This document shows positions 1 through 8,195 of a DNA stretch of 64,000 nt, one piece after another (position 1 is the stretch's first letter; the number at the start of each line of letters is the position of its first letter). The translations under genes were made by a program, and so were the position numbers. The notes beneath the pieces are model-generated. The model was given only the letters and a program-made list of their open reading frames with translations, was not told the origin of the DNA and made no database searches. This DNA comes from GCA-2683825 sp965662355. GTDB lineage: Bacteria; Planctomycetota; UBA1135; GCA-002686595. The stretch is from the NCBI GenBank assembly GCA_965662355.1, contig CBFIHP010000014.1, forward strand, positions 62,001 through 126,000. Direction: 5' to 3'.

Positions 1-10
1 CTAGCAGGAG

Positions 11-1924
11 TCACGGGTCCTGTGGCGGGATCCCTCCGGGCATGAGGTACTCGGCCGCCGGCCGAATGTCGCTGGCGAGCTCTGGAGGGAAGAATGCCTC
101 GAGTTCGCGGAAGATCGTCTCGATGTCCTTTCCGCGCAACCGCACGGTGATGTCATTGAGTTCCAGAAGACGCTTCGAATCCTCTTTCAGCCAAACCCAA
201 AGACGATTGCGAGACTTTTTGCGGCCTTCATCTTCGCGCTCCAGGTTCCAAAGCCCAGTGGCCGCAGCGGGGTCGATGCGGTAGATGCGCAAGATCACAC
301 CACCCTGCACAAAGATCTCGTGCAGAGGCGTATGGGTCTGTTCGAGTTCGCGCACGAAGGCCTTGTAGAACGTGCGGCGCGTGATGTACATCACGTATGC
401 CGCTCCGGATGGTGTCTCCGAATGAGTCGTGGGATTCCAGAAACGGAGATCGCCCCGCAAGCTCTTGCGTGCACTTCGGGCGACGTGCTCCGCAATTGGG
501 ACGTAGATGCGCCCGCCCTCCTCAGCGTTTTCGTTGAGCCATGCGATTCCTTGCTTGTAACTCGATCCCCAGTAATCGGTCGCTTCGCGCAAGTTCCGCT
601 CCTGGGCACCAGCCAAGCCCCCGACCAGAACGTTGTAGTAGGCGATGCCAAAGGGATGTGTACGCACGAGTTGTGTCACGCTGGGAAGTACCGCGAGCAC
701 GAACAAGCCGGCTCCCAGAACCCGCTTTTCCAAACGCGGCAGGCGCCCCTGCAGGATCCGGTATAGCTCTGCAAAGCCAAGGCCTGCAGCGATGGCCAGA
801 ATGGGGAGGAATTCGAGGAAGTGCCTCACTCCGTCGTAGTTCGCCATCCCCGGGATCAGATTGCGGCCGATGGGAATGGCGAGACCCAAGGTGAGAAAAA
901 GGCGGTCGCGCCGGGCGAGCTTTCTTTGTGCGAGGCCCAGGAGTGCCAACCCGAGAACGGGAAGGGGAGTCGTTACGCTGACCTGCAAGGCGGCCTCCAG
1001 CGAGGATCCGCGTAGAGCGACCCCCTCTTCTGCCACAGGTGAAAACAGTGCGTTGCCGGCACGGAGCATGTGCCCAATGCGCAGGCTCGGCCCTTCGATC
1101 GGGCTTTGCCAGTAGTTGGGAGATACGAGGTAGTAGGCCGCGAAGAACGCCAGGCCGGCCAATCCGAGCCCCTGAAGGCTGAACCGCACGCGCGGCTCGC
1201 CGGCACGTTTTGTCGCCCACCAAGTCAACACATAGAACAGGCCAAGTTGAGCGGGGATGAAGAGTGCGTTGGCCTTCTGCGCAAGGGCGAGTCCGGTCAG
1301 AACCCCGGCCAGGATCCACCACCGTCTGCGCTCTTCGACCAGTGCCAGATAACCTGTGAGCACCGCGCCCGTGTACAGGGCGCACTCTGGCACATCCTTT
1401 AGATTGAAGAAGGAATGGGCAAAAAACCGTGGGCAAGAAACCAGAAATGCGCCGCCAGCAAGCGCGGCCAGGACTCCAAAACGCCGTGCCGTGAAAACCG
1501 TCAAACCGGCGACGAGCAGGGCCGTGAAAACCACGGTCGGTAGGTGATGAGCCGATTGCGCATCCAGCCACCCCAGGCGAGTCCAAAACAGCTTGCACGA
1601 CGCGCCTGAGAGGATCGCAGCAAAAGGATGCACGACGTACCACTCGGTCCGGCGCAGATCATAGTCGGGATGCGGCTCTCGCACTCTCGGCTCTGGGTCG
1701 CGCCGCATCAAGTCGAGATAGCGATCGTCGCCGGTGCTGAAGTACTCCAGCAGTCGATCGCCGTAAGGGAACTCACCTACCGTTGTGTCCCACGTGGCCC
1801 CGTAGTCCGGTAACAGCCATAGGGCGACGAAGAAGTAAAGCACTGCCACCGAGATGCTCAGGCGGATGGCTGTCGATCCCGCTAGTCGTTTGCTTTTACT
1901 CACGCCAATGATCGGTGCCGCCAT
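11..1924 (-). CDS. GT-C family membrane glycosyltransferase (PMT/ArnT-like)
   Basis: A 637-residue polytopic membrane protein. After one N-terminal membrane segment comes a periplasmic-type loop with DYGATWD, placing an Asp where GT-C enzymes carry their first-loop catalytic acid. A second acidic motif, FNLKDVPE (around residue 170), matches the second-loop signature. Many hydrophobic segments follow and the C-terminal part is soluble. GT-C enzymes transfer sugars from polyprenyl-phosphate donors to lipids or proteins on the outer face of the membrane; donor and acceptor cannot be read here. The ATG at 1924 immediately precedes a basic then hydrophobic N-terminus. The gene is divergent from the glp transporter operon, and a TATTGT hexamer about 20 bp upstream could be its -10. 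Family call is good, specificity unknown. Confidence 0.75.
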   Translation of the reverse strand: MAAPIIGVSKSKRLAGSTAIRLSISVAVLYFFVALWLLPDYGATWDTTVGEFPYGDRLLEYFSTGDDRYLDLMRRDPEPRVREPHPDYDLRRTEWYVVHPFAAILSGASCKLFWTRLGWLDAQSAHHLPTVVFTALLVAGLTVFTARRFGVLAALAGGAFLVSCPRFFAHSFFNLKDVPECALYTGAVLTGYLALVEERRRWWILAGVLTGLALAQKANALFIPAQLGLFYVLTWWATKRAGEPRVRFSLQGLGLAGLAFFAAYYLVSPNYWQSPIEGPSLRIGHMLRAGNALFSPVAEEGVALRGSSLEAALQVSVTTPLPVLGLALLGLAQRKLARRDRLFLTLGLAIPIGRNLIPGMANYDGVRHFLEFLPILAIAAGLGFAELYRILQGRLPRLEKRVLGAGLFVLAVLPSVTQLVRTHPFGIAYYNVLVGGLAGAQERNLREATDYWGSSYKQGIAWLNENAEEGGRIYVPIAEHVARSARKSLRGDLRFWNPTTHSETPSGAAYVMYITRRTFYKAFVRELEQTHTPLHEIFVQGGVILRIYRIDPAAATGLWNLEREDEGRKKSRNRLWVWLKEDSKRLLELNDITVRLRGKDIETIFRELEAFFPPELASDIRPAAEYLMPGGIPPQDP

Positions 1925-1958
1925 GGAAGCACTGCAACCGCAAAATACAATAGAGCCC

Positions 1959-1978
1959 GAAGGCGAAGAAACGCCTTC
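1959..1978. repeat. Inverted repeat in the GT-C/glp divergent intergenic region
   Basis: Perfect 7-bp arms GAAGGCG and CGCCTTC are separated by 6 bases between two divergently transcribed genes. It could be an operator or a 5'-leader hairpin; it lacks a T-tract, so a terminator is unlikely. Role is inference only. Confidence 0.35.
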
Positions 1979-2100
1979 TAAAGTGTTTCTGAGACCCGAT
2001 AGGGCGAGAGTCGAGGTCGGTGATCCAGCGCGCGCTGCCCTGAAGACGGCGAATCCCTGAGCTCGTCGCGCCGGTGCCCGCGCGCTACTGTAGGCGCCGA

Positions 2101-3207
2101 ATGCGCGTGGTAATAAAAAGGCTGGGAAGGAACGTCGGCCAGCAGATGCACCTGGAGGAGGTGGACCTGTGTCTCGAGCCTGGCTCCTTCACGGTACTGC
2201 TGGGGGCCACGCGGGCCGGGAAGACGTCGCTCTTGCGAGCGATCGCCGGACTTGACAAGCCCTCTTGCGGATCCGTGCAGCTGGTAGATGAAGCCGCTCG
2301 CCCCCCCATGCGCGTGCGCAAACACGTCGCCATGGTCTACCAGGAGTTCATCAACTACCCCTCACTAACGCTCTTCGAGAACATCGCCTCACCACTTCGG
2401 GTTCAGGGAACACTCTCGCGGTCCGAAATCGATGTACGCGTGCGCACGATCGCGGAACGCTTCGAGCTCGGAGGTCTGCTCGAGCGCCTCCCCAGTCAAC
2501 TCTCGGGCGGTCAGCAACAACGCACGGCACTGGCCCGAGCGCTGATCAAGGAGGCCGACGTGGTGCTTCTCGACGAGCCGCTGGCGAATCTCGATTACAA
2601 GCTGCGCGAGGGGCTGCGAGAGGAGATCCTGCGCATCTACCGCGAGCGCCGCGCGACCTTCGTCTATGCCTCCAGCGACCCGACCGAGGCGCTCTGGTTC
2701 GGTGAGCACACTGCGGTACTGCACGAAGGCCGCTTGCTCCAGAGCGGAGCGGCACGGGAGGTGTACGAAGCTCCGGTGGACGAGCGCGTCGCGAGTGTCA
2801 TCAGCGATCCACCGATGAACCTCTGGTGTGCGCATCTCGACGGCGGGGGTCGGCTCGCGTTGAGCGACGAGCTAAACATTCCTTGTCCACAACATCTGGC
2901 CGGCCTCGAGCAGGGTGACCTGCGCGTCGGTCTGCAGCCCCACCGACTATCGACCCGGCCACGCGGAACAGCGGACGTGCGTGTCGCCGCGGAGCTGGAA
3001 CTCTCGGAGGTCACGGGTTCGGACACGACGCTGCACCTGCGCTACGCAGGGTCCCCGTTGTTGGCGCAGCTCGAGGGTGTCCACAGTTTCGAACCCGGCG
3101 ATACGCTCGAGTTGTATTTCGATCCGCGTGAGACCTTCGCCTTCTCCCCCGAGGGCCGGCTCGTCGGTGCACCGAAACGGCAGGTTGGATCCGATGGCGA
3201 GGATTGA
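2101..3207 (+). CDS. glpS: Glycerol-type ABC importer, ATPase subunit 1 (GlpS-like)
   Basis: MalK/UgpC-type ATPase of 368 residues, first gene of a six-gene importer operon. Walker A is GATRAGKT (35-42), Q-loop Gln81, signature LSGGQQQR (134-141), Walker B VVLLDEP (154-160), and a C-terminal TOBE-like region follows. At the switch position the usual His is Ser192 (ASSDPTEAL), so this subunit lacks the H-loop histidine. I prefer the ATG at 2101 over a GTG at 2074 because the conserved fold begins just after it. It overlaps the next gene by 14 bp. Gene order and neighbours match the rhizobial glpSTPQUV glycerol operon; the substrate is inferred from that architecture and from DUF2160. Confidence 0.8.
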   Translation: MRVVIKRLGRNVGQQMHLEEVDLCLEPGSFTVLLGATRAGKTSLLRAIAGLDKPSCGSVQLVDEAARPPMRVRKHVAMVYQEFINYPSLTLFENIASPLRVQGTLSRSEIDVRVRTIAERFELGGLLERLPSQLSGGQQQRTALARALIKEADVVLLDEPLANLDYKLREGLREEILRIYRERRATFVYASSDPTEALWFGEHTAVLHEGRLLQSGAAREVYEAPVDERVASVISDPPMNLWCAHLDGGGRLALSDELNIPCPQHLAGLEQGDLRVGLQPHRLSTRPRGTADVRVAAELELSEVTGSDTTLHLRYAGSPLLAQLEGVHSFEPGDTLELYFDPRETFAFSPEGRLVGAPKRQVGSDGED

Positions 3208-4267
3208 GCTCAAAGGCCTGGGGCACCGCTACGCCGGCGCAGATGAAGATGCCCTGCGCCCCACGGACCTGGTCTGTGAACACGGCGAGACCTACGCCCT
3301 CTTGGGGCCGTCCGGTTGCGGCAAGACAACGCTCTTGAATGCGATCTCCGGCTTGATCGAGCCAACTTCGGGCCGTATCCGCTTCGATGGGATCGACGTG
3401 ACAGAGCGCGCGACGCGCGAACGCAACGTCGCCCAGGTATTCCAGTTCCCGATCATCTACGACACCATGAGCGTGTTCGACAATCTCGCCTTTCCGTTGC
3501 GCAACCGCGGGCTTGCGGCCGCCGCTGTCGAACGCCGCGTGCGCGAGATTGCCGTGTTCCTCGACCTCGAGGCCGATCTCGCCCGTCGCGCGCGCAGGCT
3601 CTCAGCCGACGCGAAGCAGCGCGTCTCCCTCGGCCGTGGCCTCGTTCGAGAAGACGTCGCGGCGATCCTCCTGGACGAACCACTGACGGTTGTCGATGGA
3701 AAGTCCAAGGGGAATCTGCGCCGCAAGCTGAGGGAGGTCCATTCCAAGCTGCGACCTACCGTGGTCTACGTCACGCACGATCAGAGCGAGGCCTTGACCG
3801 TCGCCGATCGCGTGGTGGTGATGAACGCAGGTCGGATCGTGCAAGTAGGCACGCCGCGCGAGCTCTTCGAGAATCCGGCCCATACCTTCGTCGCGCGCTT
3901 CATCGGCAACCCGGGAATGAACCTTGTCGCTTGCGAGCTCGAAGACGGCCGCGCCCGTGTAGGCGGCTGGCACCTCGACCTGCCGGCTGGGCTGGCGGCG
4001 GCCGTACCCAACGGGCAACCGCTAACCCTCGGTGTCCGCCCGGAGCGGGCGCGCCTCTCGCGTACCGAGGTGCGTGGAGCCCCTCGCACAAAGGTCACTC
4101 GCGTCGAGGACTTCGGCCGTCACCACATCGTCTCCGTGCGACTCGCCGAAGTGCTCTTCAAGGTGAAACTCGACGACGGGCCCGTTCCGGCCATCGGCGA
4201 CACGTCCTGGTTGACGCTACCCCCGGCGAACGTGCGCCTCTTCGCCGCCGAGCACGCCGTCTCCTGA
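3194..4267 (+). CDS. glpT: Glycerol-type ABC importer, ATPase subunit 2 (GlpT-like)
   Basis: Second MalK-like ATPase, 357 residues, starting at an ATG inside the end of glpS. It has a canonical Walker A (GPSGCGKT, 38-45), Walker B ILLDEP (158-163) and switch His195 (VTHDQSEAL). The ABC signature is degenerate: LSADAKQR (136-143) replaces LSGGQ. A C-terminal TOBE domain covers roughly 240-357. It is the complement of GlpS, which has the signature but no H-loop histidine, so the pair should form one complete and one incomplete ATP site. The name follows the rhizobial operon and is unrelated to E. coli GlpT, a glycerol-3-phosphate antiporter. Confidence 0.8.
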   Translation: MARIELKGLGHRYAGADEDALRPTDLVCEHGETYALLGPSGCGKTTLLNAISGLIEPTSGRIRFDGIDVTERATRERNVAQVFQFPIIYDTMSVFDNLAFPLRNRGLAAAAVERRVREIAVFLDLEADLARRARRLSADAKQRVSLGRGLVREDVAAILLDEPLTVVDGKSKGNLRRKLREVHSKLRPTVVYVTHDQSEALTVADRVVVMNAGRIVQVGTPRELFENPAHTFVARFIGNPGMNLVACELEDGRARVGGWHLDLPAGLAAAVPNGQPLTLGVRPERARLSRTEVRGAPRTKVTRVEDFGRHHIVSVRLAEVLFKVKLDDGPVPAIGDTSWLTLPPANVRLFAAEHAVS

Positions 4268-4281
4268 CGCTCCTCATCAAG

Positions 4282-5172
4282 ATGGAAAAACCCAGAAACG
4301 AACGTGCTTGGTTGCTGGTTCTTCCTGTGTGCCTGATCGTCGCTTTCAGCGCGATCCTTCCGCTGATGACAGTGGTGAACTACTCCGTCCAGGACATCGT
4401 CTCGCCGGAGCAACGCGTTTTCGTCGGGTGGGAGTGGTTCAAGGACATCCTGCGCGACCCCGAGCTGCAAGCCGCTTTCGTCCGCCAGCTCGTCTTTTCG
4501 GCCACGGTTCTGGCCATCGAGCTGCCCCTCGGATTGTCGATCGCTCTTTGCATGCCGCGTTCCGGGTGGCGGGCTTCGCTCATCACCGTGCTGGTCGGCA
4601 TGCCCTTGCTGATACCGTGGAACGTCGTGGGGACGATCTGGCAGGTCTTCGCACGCACCGACATCGGCCTGGGCGGTGCGGCCTTGCATGGGCTGGGCCT
4701 GGACTACAACTACGCTAGCCATTCCCTCGATGCCTGGCTGACGGTGGTGGCGATGGATGTATGGCACTGGACGCCGCTGGTCGTCTTGCTTTGCTATGGA
4801 GGGCTCCGCGCCATCCCCGAGGCCTACTACCGCGCAGCGGCGATCGACGGCGCGTCACGCTGGGCGACCTTCCGCCATATCGAGCTGCCCAAACTGACGG
4901 GCGTGCTGACAATCGGCGTGCTCTTGCGTTTCATGGACAGCTTCGTGATCTACACCGAGCCCTTCGTCTTGACCGGAGGTGGTCCTGGCAATTCGACGAC
5001 CTTCTTGAGCCAGCACCTGTCCACCATGGCCGTCGGCCAGTTCGACCTGGGACGCGCGGCCGCCTTCTCGCTCGTCTACTTTCTCATGATCCTCGTGGTT
5101 TGCTACGTCTTCTACAACTTGATGACGCGCGGCGAACGGGATGACCTCGCCAAGCCCGAGGGGAAGGTCTGA
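4282..5172 (+). CDS. glpP: Glycerol-type ABC importer, permease 1 (GlpP-like)
   Basis: A 296-residue inner-membrane permease of the MalF/UgpA class with about six membrane segments. The cytoplasmic coupling motif is YRAAAIDGASRWATF (around residues 183-197), the EAA loop that docks onto the ATPases. A hydrophobic segment begins shortly after the N-terminus, and a conserved LTGGGPGNST turn lies near residue 235. The ATG at 4282 is 14 bp after the glpT stop. It should pair with GlpQ to form the channel of the importer; its place between the ATPase and GlpQ genes supports this. Confidence 0.82.
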   Translation: MEKPRNERAWLLVLPVCLIVAFSAILPLMTVVNYSVQDIVSPEQRVFVGWEWFKDILRDPELQAAFVRQLVFSATVLAIELPLGLSIALCMPRSGWRASLITVLVGMPLLIPWNVVGTIWQVFARTDIGLGGAALHGLGLDYNYASHSLDAWLTVVAMDVWHWTPLVVLLCYGGLRAIPEAYYRAAAIDGASRWATFRHIELPKLTGVLTIGVLLRFMDSFVIYTEPFVLTGGGPGNSTTFLSQHLSTMAVGQFDLGRAAAFSLVYFLMILVVCYVFYNLMTRGERDDLAKPEGKV

Positions 5173-5173
5173 C

Positions 5174-5968
5174 GTGATACGCAAAGGCTGGCTGGCCCTC
5201 TTCCTGCTCCTCACCTTCCTGCCTCTGTACTGGATGGTGAACATGTCGCTGCGGACGAACGAGGAAATCCTGGCGGGCTTCCATCTGTTGCCGAACCGAC
5301 CGAGCCTCGCGAACTATCGCGTGATCTTCACCGAAGAGAGCTGGTATCGGGGTTACCTGAATTCCCTCACCTACGTAGCAATCAACACGCTGCTCTCTGT
5401 CGCCGTCGCACTGCCCGCGGCCTACGCCTTCTCGCGCTTCCGTTTCCTGGGCAGCCGACACCTGTTTTTCTGGCTCCTGACGAACCGCATGTCCCCCCCG
5501 GCGGTGTTCTTGTTGCCGTTCCTCGAGCTCTACTCCAGTGTCTCTTTGTTCGACACCCCCTGGGCGGTCGCCCTCGCCCACACGCTGTTCAACGTGCCAC
5601 TCGCCGTTTGGGTCCTCGAGGGTTTCATGTCCGCAATACCGCGCGAGATCGACGAAACGGCCTACCTGGACGGGTATTCGTTCCCGCGTTTCTTCGTACG
5701 CATCTTCCTCCCGCTGGTGCGGACGGGTGTAGGCGTGACGGCTTTCTTTTGCTTCATGTTCAGCTGGGCCGAGCTCTTGTTCGCGCGCACCTTGACAGCG
5801 GTCGACGCCAAGCCGATCGCCGCCACCATGACGCGCACCGTCAGCGCCGCAGGCATGGACTGGGGTGTGCTTGCGGCCGCCGGAGTCTTGACGTTGGTGC
5901 CCGGAGCGCTGGTGATCTGGTTCGTGCGTAATTACATCGCCAAGGGCTTCGCCCTGGGGAGGGTCTGA
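5174..5968 (+). CDS. glpQ: Glycerol-type ABC importer, permease 2 (GlpQ-like)
   Basis: A 264-residue permease of the MalG/UgpE class. The GTG at 5174 lies one base after the glpP stop, so translation is almost certainly coupled; an upstream in-frame ATG at 5141 would place 33 bases inside glpP and add a charged non-membrane extension. The EAA loop reads EIDETAYLDGYSFPRFF near residues 159-175. The name follows the rhizobial glycerol operon and is not the glycerophosphodiesterase GlpQ. The next gene begins 3 bp after its stop. Confidence 0.82.
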   Translation: MIRKGWLALFLLLTFLPLYWMVNMSLRTNEEILAGFHLLPNRPSLANYRVIFTEESWYRGYLNSLTYVAINTLLSVAVALPAAYAFSRFRFLGSRHLFFWLLTNRMSPPAVFLLPFLELYSSVSLFDTPWAVALAHTLFNVPLAVWVLEGFMSAIPREIDETAYLDGYSFPRFFVRIFLPLVRTGVGVTAFFCFMFSWAELLFARTLTAVDAKPIAATMTRTVSAAGMDWGVLAAAGVLTLVPGALVIWFVRNYIAKGFALGRV

Positions 5969-5971
5969 GCC

Positions 5972-6244
5972 ATGCAGTGGATGTACTGGACCCCAGCGAC
6001 GACGCTCTTCTTTGTCGTGCTCGCCTTGGTTCTTTGCGGCATGGCCCTATGGGAATTGCGCTCTCCGAGCATAGCGCGGCGTGGGTTTCTCCCCCTCAGC
6101 ACGACGCGGGGTGATCGGTTGTTTCTCGGGCTCGTAGCCATCGCCTTCACGAACCTGGCCTGGACGGGAGTGACGGATGCTTCCCAGTGGATCGGGTTCG
6201 GTCTGTCCCTGGCCCTTTTCGTCCCGCTCTTCCGCTGGGGTTGA
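5972..6244 (+). CDS. glpU: Small membrane protein DUF2160 (GlpU-like)
   Basis: A 90-residue, very hydrophobic protein with two or three membrane segments separated by a short polar loop (LPLSTTRGDR). From family knowledge, DUF2160 proteins occur almost only between the permease and binding-protein genes of glycerol-type ABC importers, and this position and length fit exactly. It is the most diagnostic member of the operon for calling the substrate glycerol. Its mechanism is unknown; it may be an accessory membrane subunit. It starts 3 bp after glpQ. Confidence 0.78.
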   Translation: MQWMYWTPATTLFFVVLALVLCGMALWELRSPSIARRGFLPLSTTRGDRLFLGLVAIAFTNLAWTGVTDASQWIGFGLSLALFVPLFRWG

Positions 6245-6302
6245 GCGGCCAGGCGCGGCATCATGGGAGAGTTCAATCCAAGCTCACCATAGCTGACAAA
6301 CC

Positions 6303-8036
6303 ATGCGCGCCACTCTCACCGCCATCGTCGGTTTTTCGTCCTGCTGGGTCCTCGCCGGCTGCGGTTCAGAAGCTGCGCCCGTCGATCACGCAGCCATGGC
6401 CGAAAAATGGATCGACGACGAGTTCCAACCGAGCACCTTGAGCCGCGATCAACAGCTCGACGAGCTGCGCTGGTTCACCACCGCTGCCGAGCCCTTTCGT
6501 GGCCTGCGCATCCGCGTGGTCTCGGAAACGATCGACACACACAAGTACGAAGCATCCACGCTCGCAAAGGCCTTCACGGAGATCACGGGCATCGAGCTCA
6601 CACACGACCTGATCCAAGAAGGTGACGTGATCGAGAAGCTGCAGTCCCAGATGCAGTCGAGGCGCAACATCTACGATGCTTATGTCAACGACAGCGATCT
6701 GATCGGAACACACTATCGCTACGGCCAGGCGATTCCGATCTCGGACTTCATGAACGGTGAAGGTGCCGACGTGACCCTGCCGACGCTCGATTTGGATGAC
6801 TTCATCGGGAAGAGCTTTTGCACCGCTCCGGATGGCAAGCTGTACCAGCTCCCCGATCAGCAGTTCGCCAACCTCTACTGGTTTCGCCACGACTGGTTCA
6901 ACCGCACCGATCTGAAACAACGCTTCGAGGAAATCTACGGTTACCCCCTCGGCGTGCCTCTGAACTGGTCTGCTTATGAAGACATCGCCGAATTCTTCAC
7001 GGAAGATGTGGGCGAGATCGACGGCAAGCGTGTCTACGGTCACATGGACTACGGCAAGAAGGACCCCTCCCTGGGCTGGCGCTTCACCGACGCCTGGCTC
7101 TCCATGGCCGGCGTGGGCGACCCTGGGCTTCCAAATGGCAAGCCGGTCGATGAATGGGGCATTCGCGTCGATGACTGCAACCCCGTGGGCGCATCGATCA
7201 GCCGCGGCGGCGCGGTCAACAGCCCCGCCGCGATCTACTCCCTGCGCAAGTACCGCGACTGGCTCCAGGCCTACGCGCCGCCCACCGCCTCGGGCATGAC
7301 GTTCTCCGAGGCCGGTCCCGTACCTGGCCAGGGTCACATCGCCCAGCAGATCTTCTGGTACACCGCCTTCACCGCACCCCTGACCGACCCTGGACTCGCG
7401 GTCGTAAACACCGACGGCACCCCGAAGTGGCGCATGGCGCCCTCGCCCCACGGACCCTACTGGTCGGAAGGGATGAAGCTGGGCTATCAGGACTGCGGCT
7501 CCTGGACTTTGCTTTCGAGCACACCGCTCGAACGGCGCAAGGCCGCCTGGCTCTATGCGCAGTTCACAGTGTGCAAGTCGGTCTCGCTCAAGAAGTTCAT
7601 GGTCGGCTTGACGCCGATCCGCGAGTCGGATCTGAGCTCGGACGAAGTCACCGCCGCGGCGCCGAAGCTGGGCGGCCTGGTCGAGTTCTATCGCAGCCCC
7701 GCACGTGTCGCCTGGACTCCAACCGGGACCAATGTGCCCGACTATCCCAAGCTCGCCCAGCTCTGGTGGAAGCACATCAGCGCCGCGGGAGCGGGTGAGA
7801 AGACCGCCCAGCAAGCGATGGATGCACTCGCCGCCGACATGGACGACATCCTGGCGCGGCTCGAGCGCGCCGGCATGAAGCGTTGCGCACCCATCCTTAA
7901 CAGCGAGCAGGATCCGGAGCTCTGGTTCAGCCGCCCGGGGTCCCCAAAACCCAAACTCGCAAACGAGAAGCCGCCCGGCCGAACGGTCCCCTACGAGGAG
8001 CTTGTCGACGCTTGGCGACAGGGGCGCGTGCGCTAA
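6303..8036 (+). CDS. glpV: Glycerol-type ABC importer, lipoprotein substrate-binding protein (GlpV-like)
   Basis: A 577-residue periplasmic binding protein, the large form usual for this transporter type. The N-terminus is a lipoprotein signal peptide with lipobox LAGC (Cys20), so here the binding protein is membrane-anchored. The mature part resembles family 1 extracellular solute-binding proteins, with an aromatic-rich segment (LYWFRHDWFN) near residue 195. It ends the operon, 58 bp after glpU. A 9-bp-stem hairpin 45 bp downstream could end transcription. The window has glpD but no recognisable glycerol kinase. Confidence 0.8.
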   Translation: MRATLTAIVGFSSCWVLAGCGSEAAPVDHAAMAEKWIDDEFQPSTLSRDQQLDELRWFTTAAEPFRGLRIRVVSETIDTHKYEASTLAKAFTEITGIELTHDLIQEGDVIEKLQSQMQSRRNIYDAYVNDSDLIGTHYRYGQAIPISDFMNGEGADVTLPTLDLDDFIGKSFCTAPDGKLYQLPDQQFANLYWFRHDWFNRTDLKQRFEEIYGYPLGVPLNWSAYEDIAEFFTEDVGEIDGKRVYGHMDYGKKDPSLGWRFTDAWLSMAGVGDPGLPNGKPVDEWGIRVDDCNPVGASISRGGAVNSPAAIYSLRKYRDWLQAYAPPTASGMTFSEAGPVPGQGHIAQQIFWYTAFTAPLTDPGLAVVNTDGTPKWRMAPSPHGPYWSEGMKLGYQDCGSWTLLSSTPLERRKAAWLYAQFTVCKSVSLKKFMVGLTPIRESDLSSDEVTAAAPKLGGLVEFYRSPARVAWTPTGTNVPDYPKLAQLWWKHISAAGAGEKTAQQAMDALAADMDDILARLERAGMKRCAPILNSEQDPELWFSRPGSPKPKLANEKPPGRTVPYEELVDAWRQGRVR

Positions 8037-8080
8037 GAGTTCCTTCCTCTGCCGTTGGTCAGCAGTGATCTTCGTAGCGA

Positions 8081-8106
8081 TGAGCTCTGCGCGAGCACAG
8101 AGCTCA
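8081..8106. terminator. Hairpin downstream of the glp transporter operon
   Basis: Perfect 9-bp arms TGAGCTCTG and CAGAGCTCA flank an 8-base loop, 45 bp after the glpV stop and 90 bp before the sulfatase start. There is no T-tract, so it may be a pause or processing hairpin rather than a strong intrinsic terminator. Confidence 0.4.
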
Positions 8107-8195
8107 GTGGCTCGGGACCCCAGGATGGGATATGCTGCGCTGTTTCCCTCTGCCCCAAGAAAGGCCCCAATGGGCCCGTCCTGAACCTGTTAACA

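Noticed and set aside
522..1643. Long open frame of 373 codons antisense to the GT-C gene
   Set aside because: High-GC mirror frame of the real gene in another phase; no domain motifs and arginine/proline-rich composition.
6366..7814. 482-codon open frame antisense to glpV
   Set aside because: Overlaps the whole binding-protein gene, which has a lipoprotein signal and a place in an intact operon; the antisense product has no recognisable motif.
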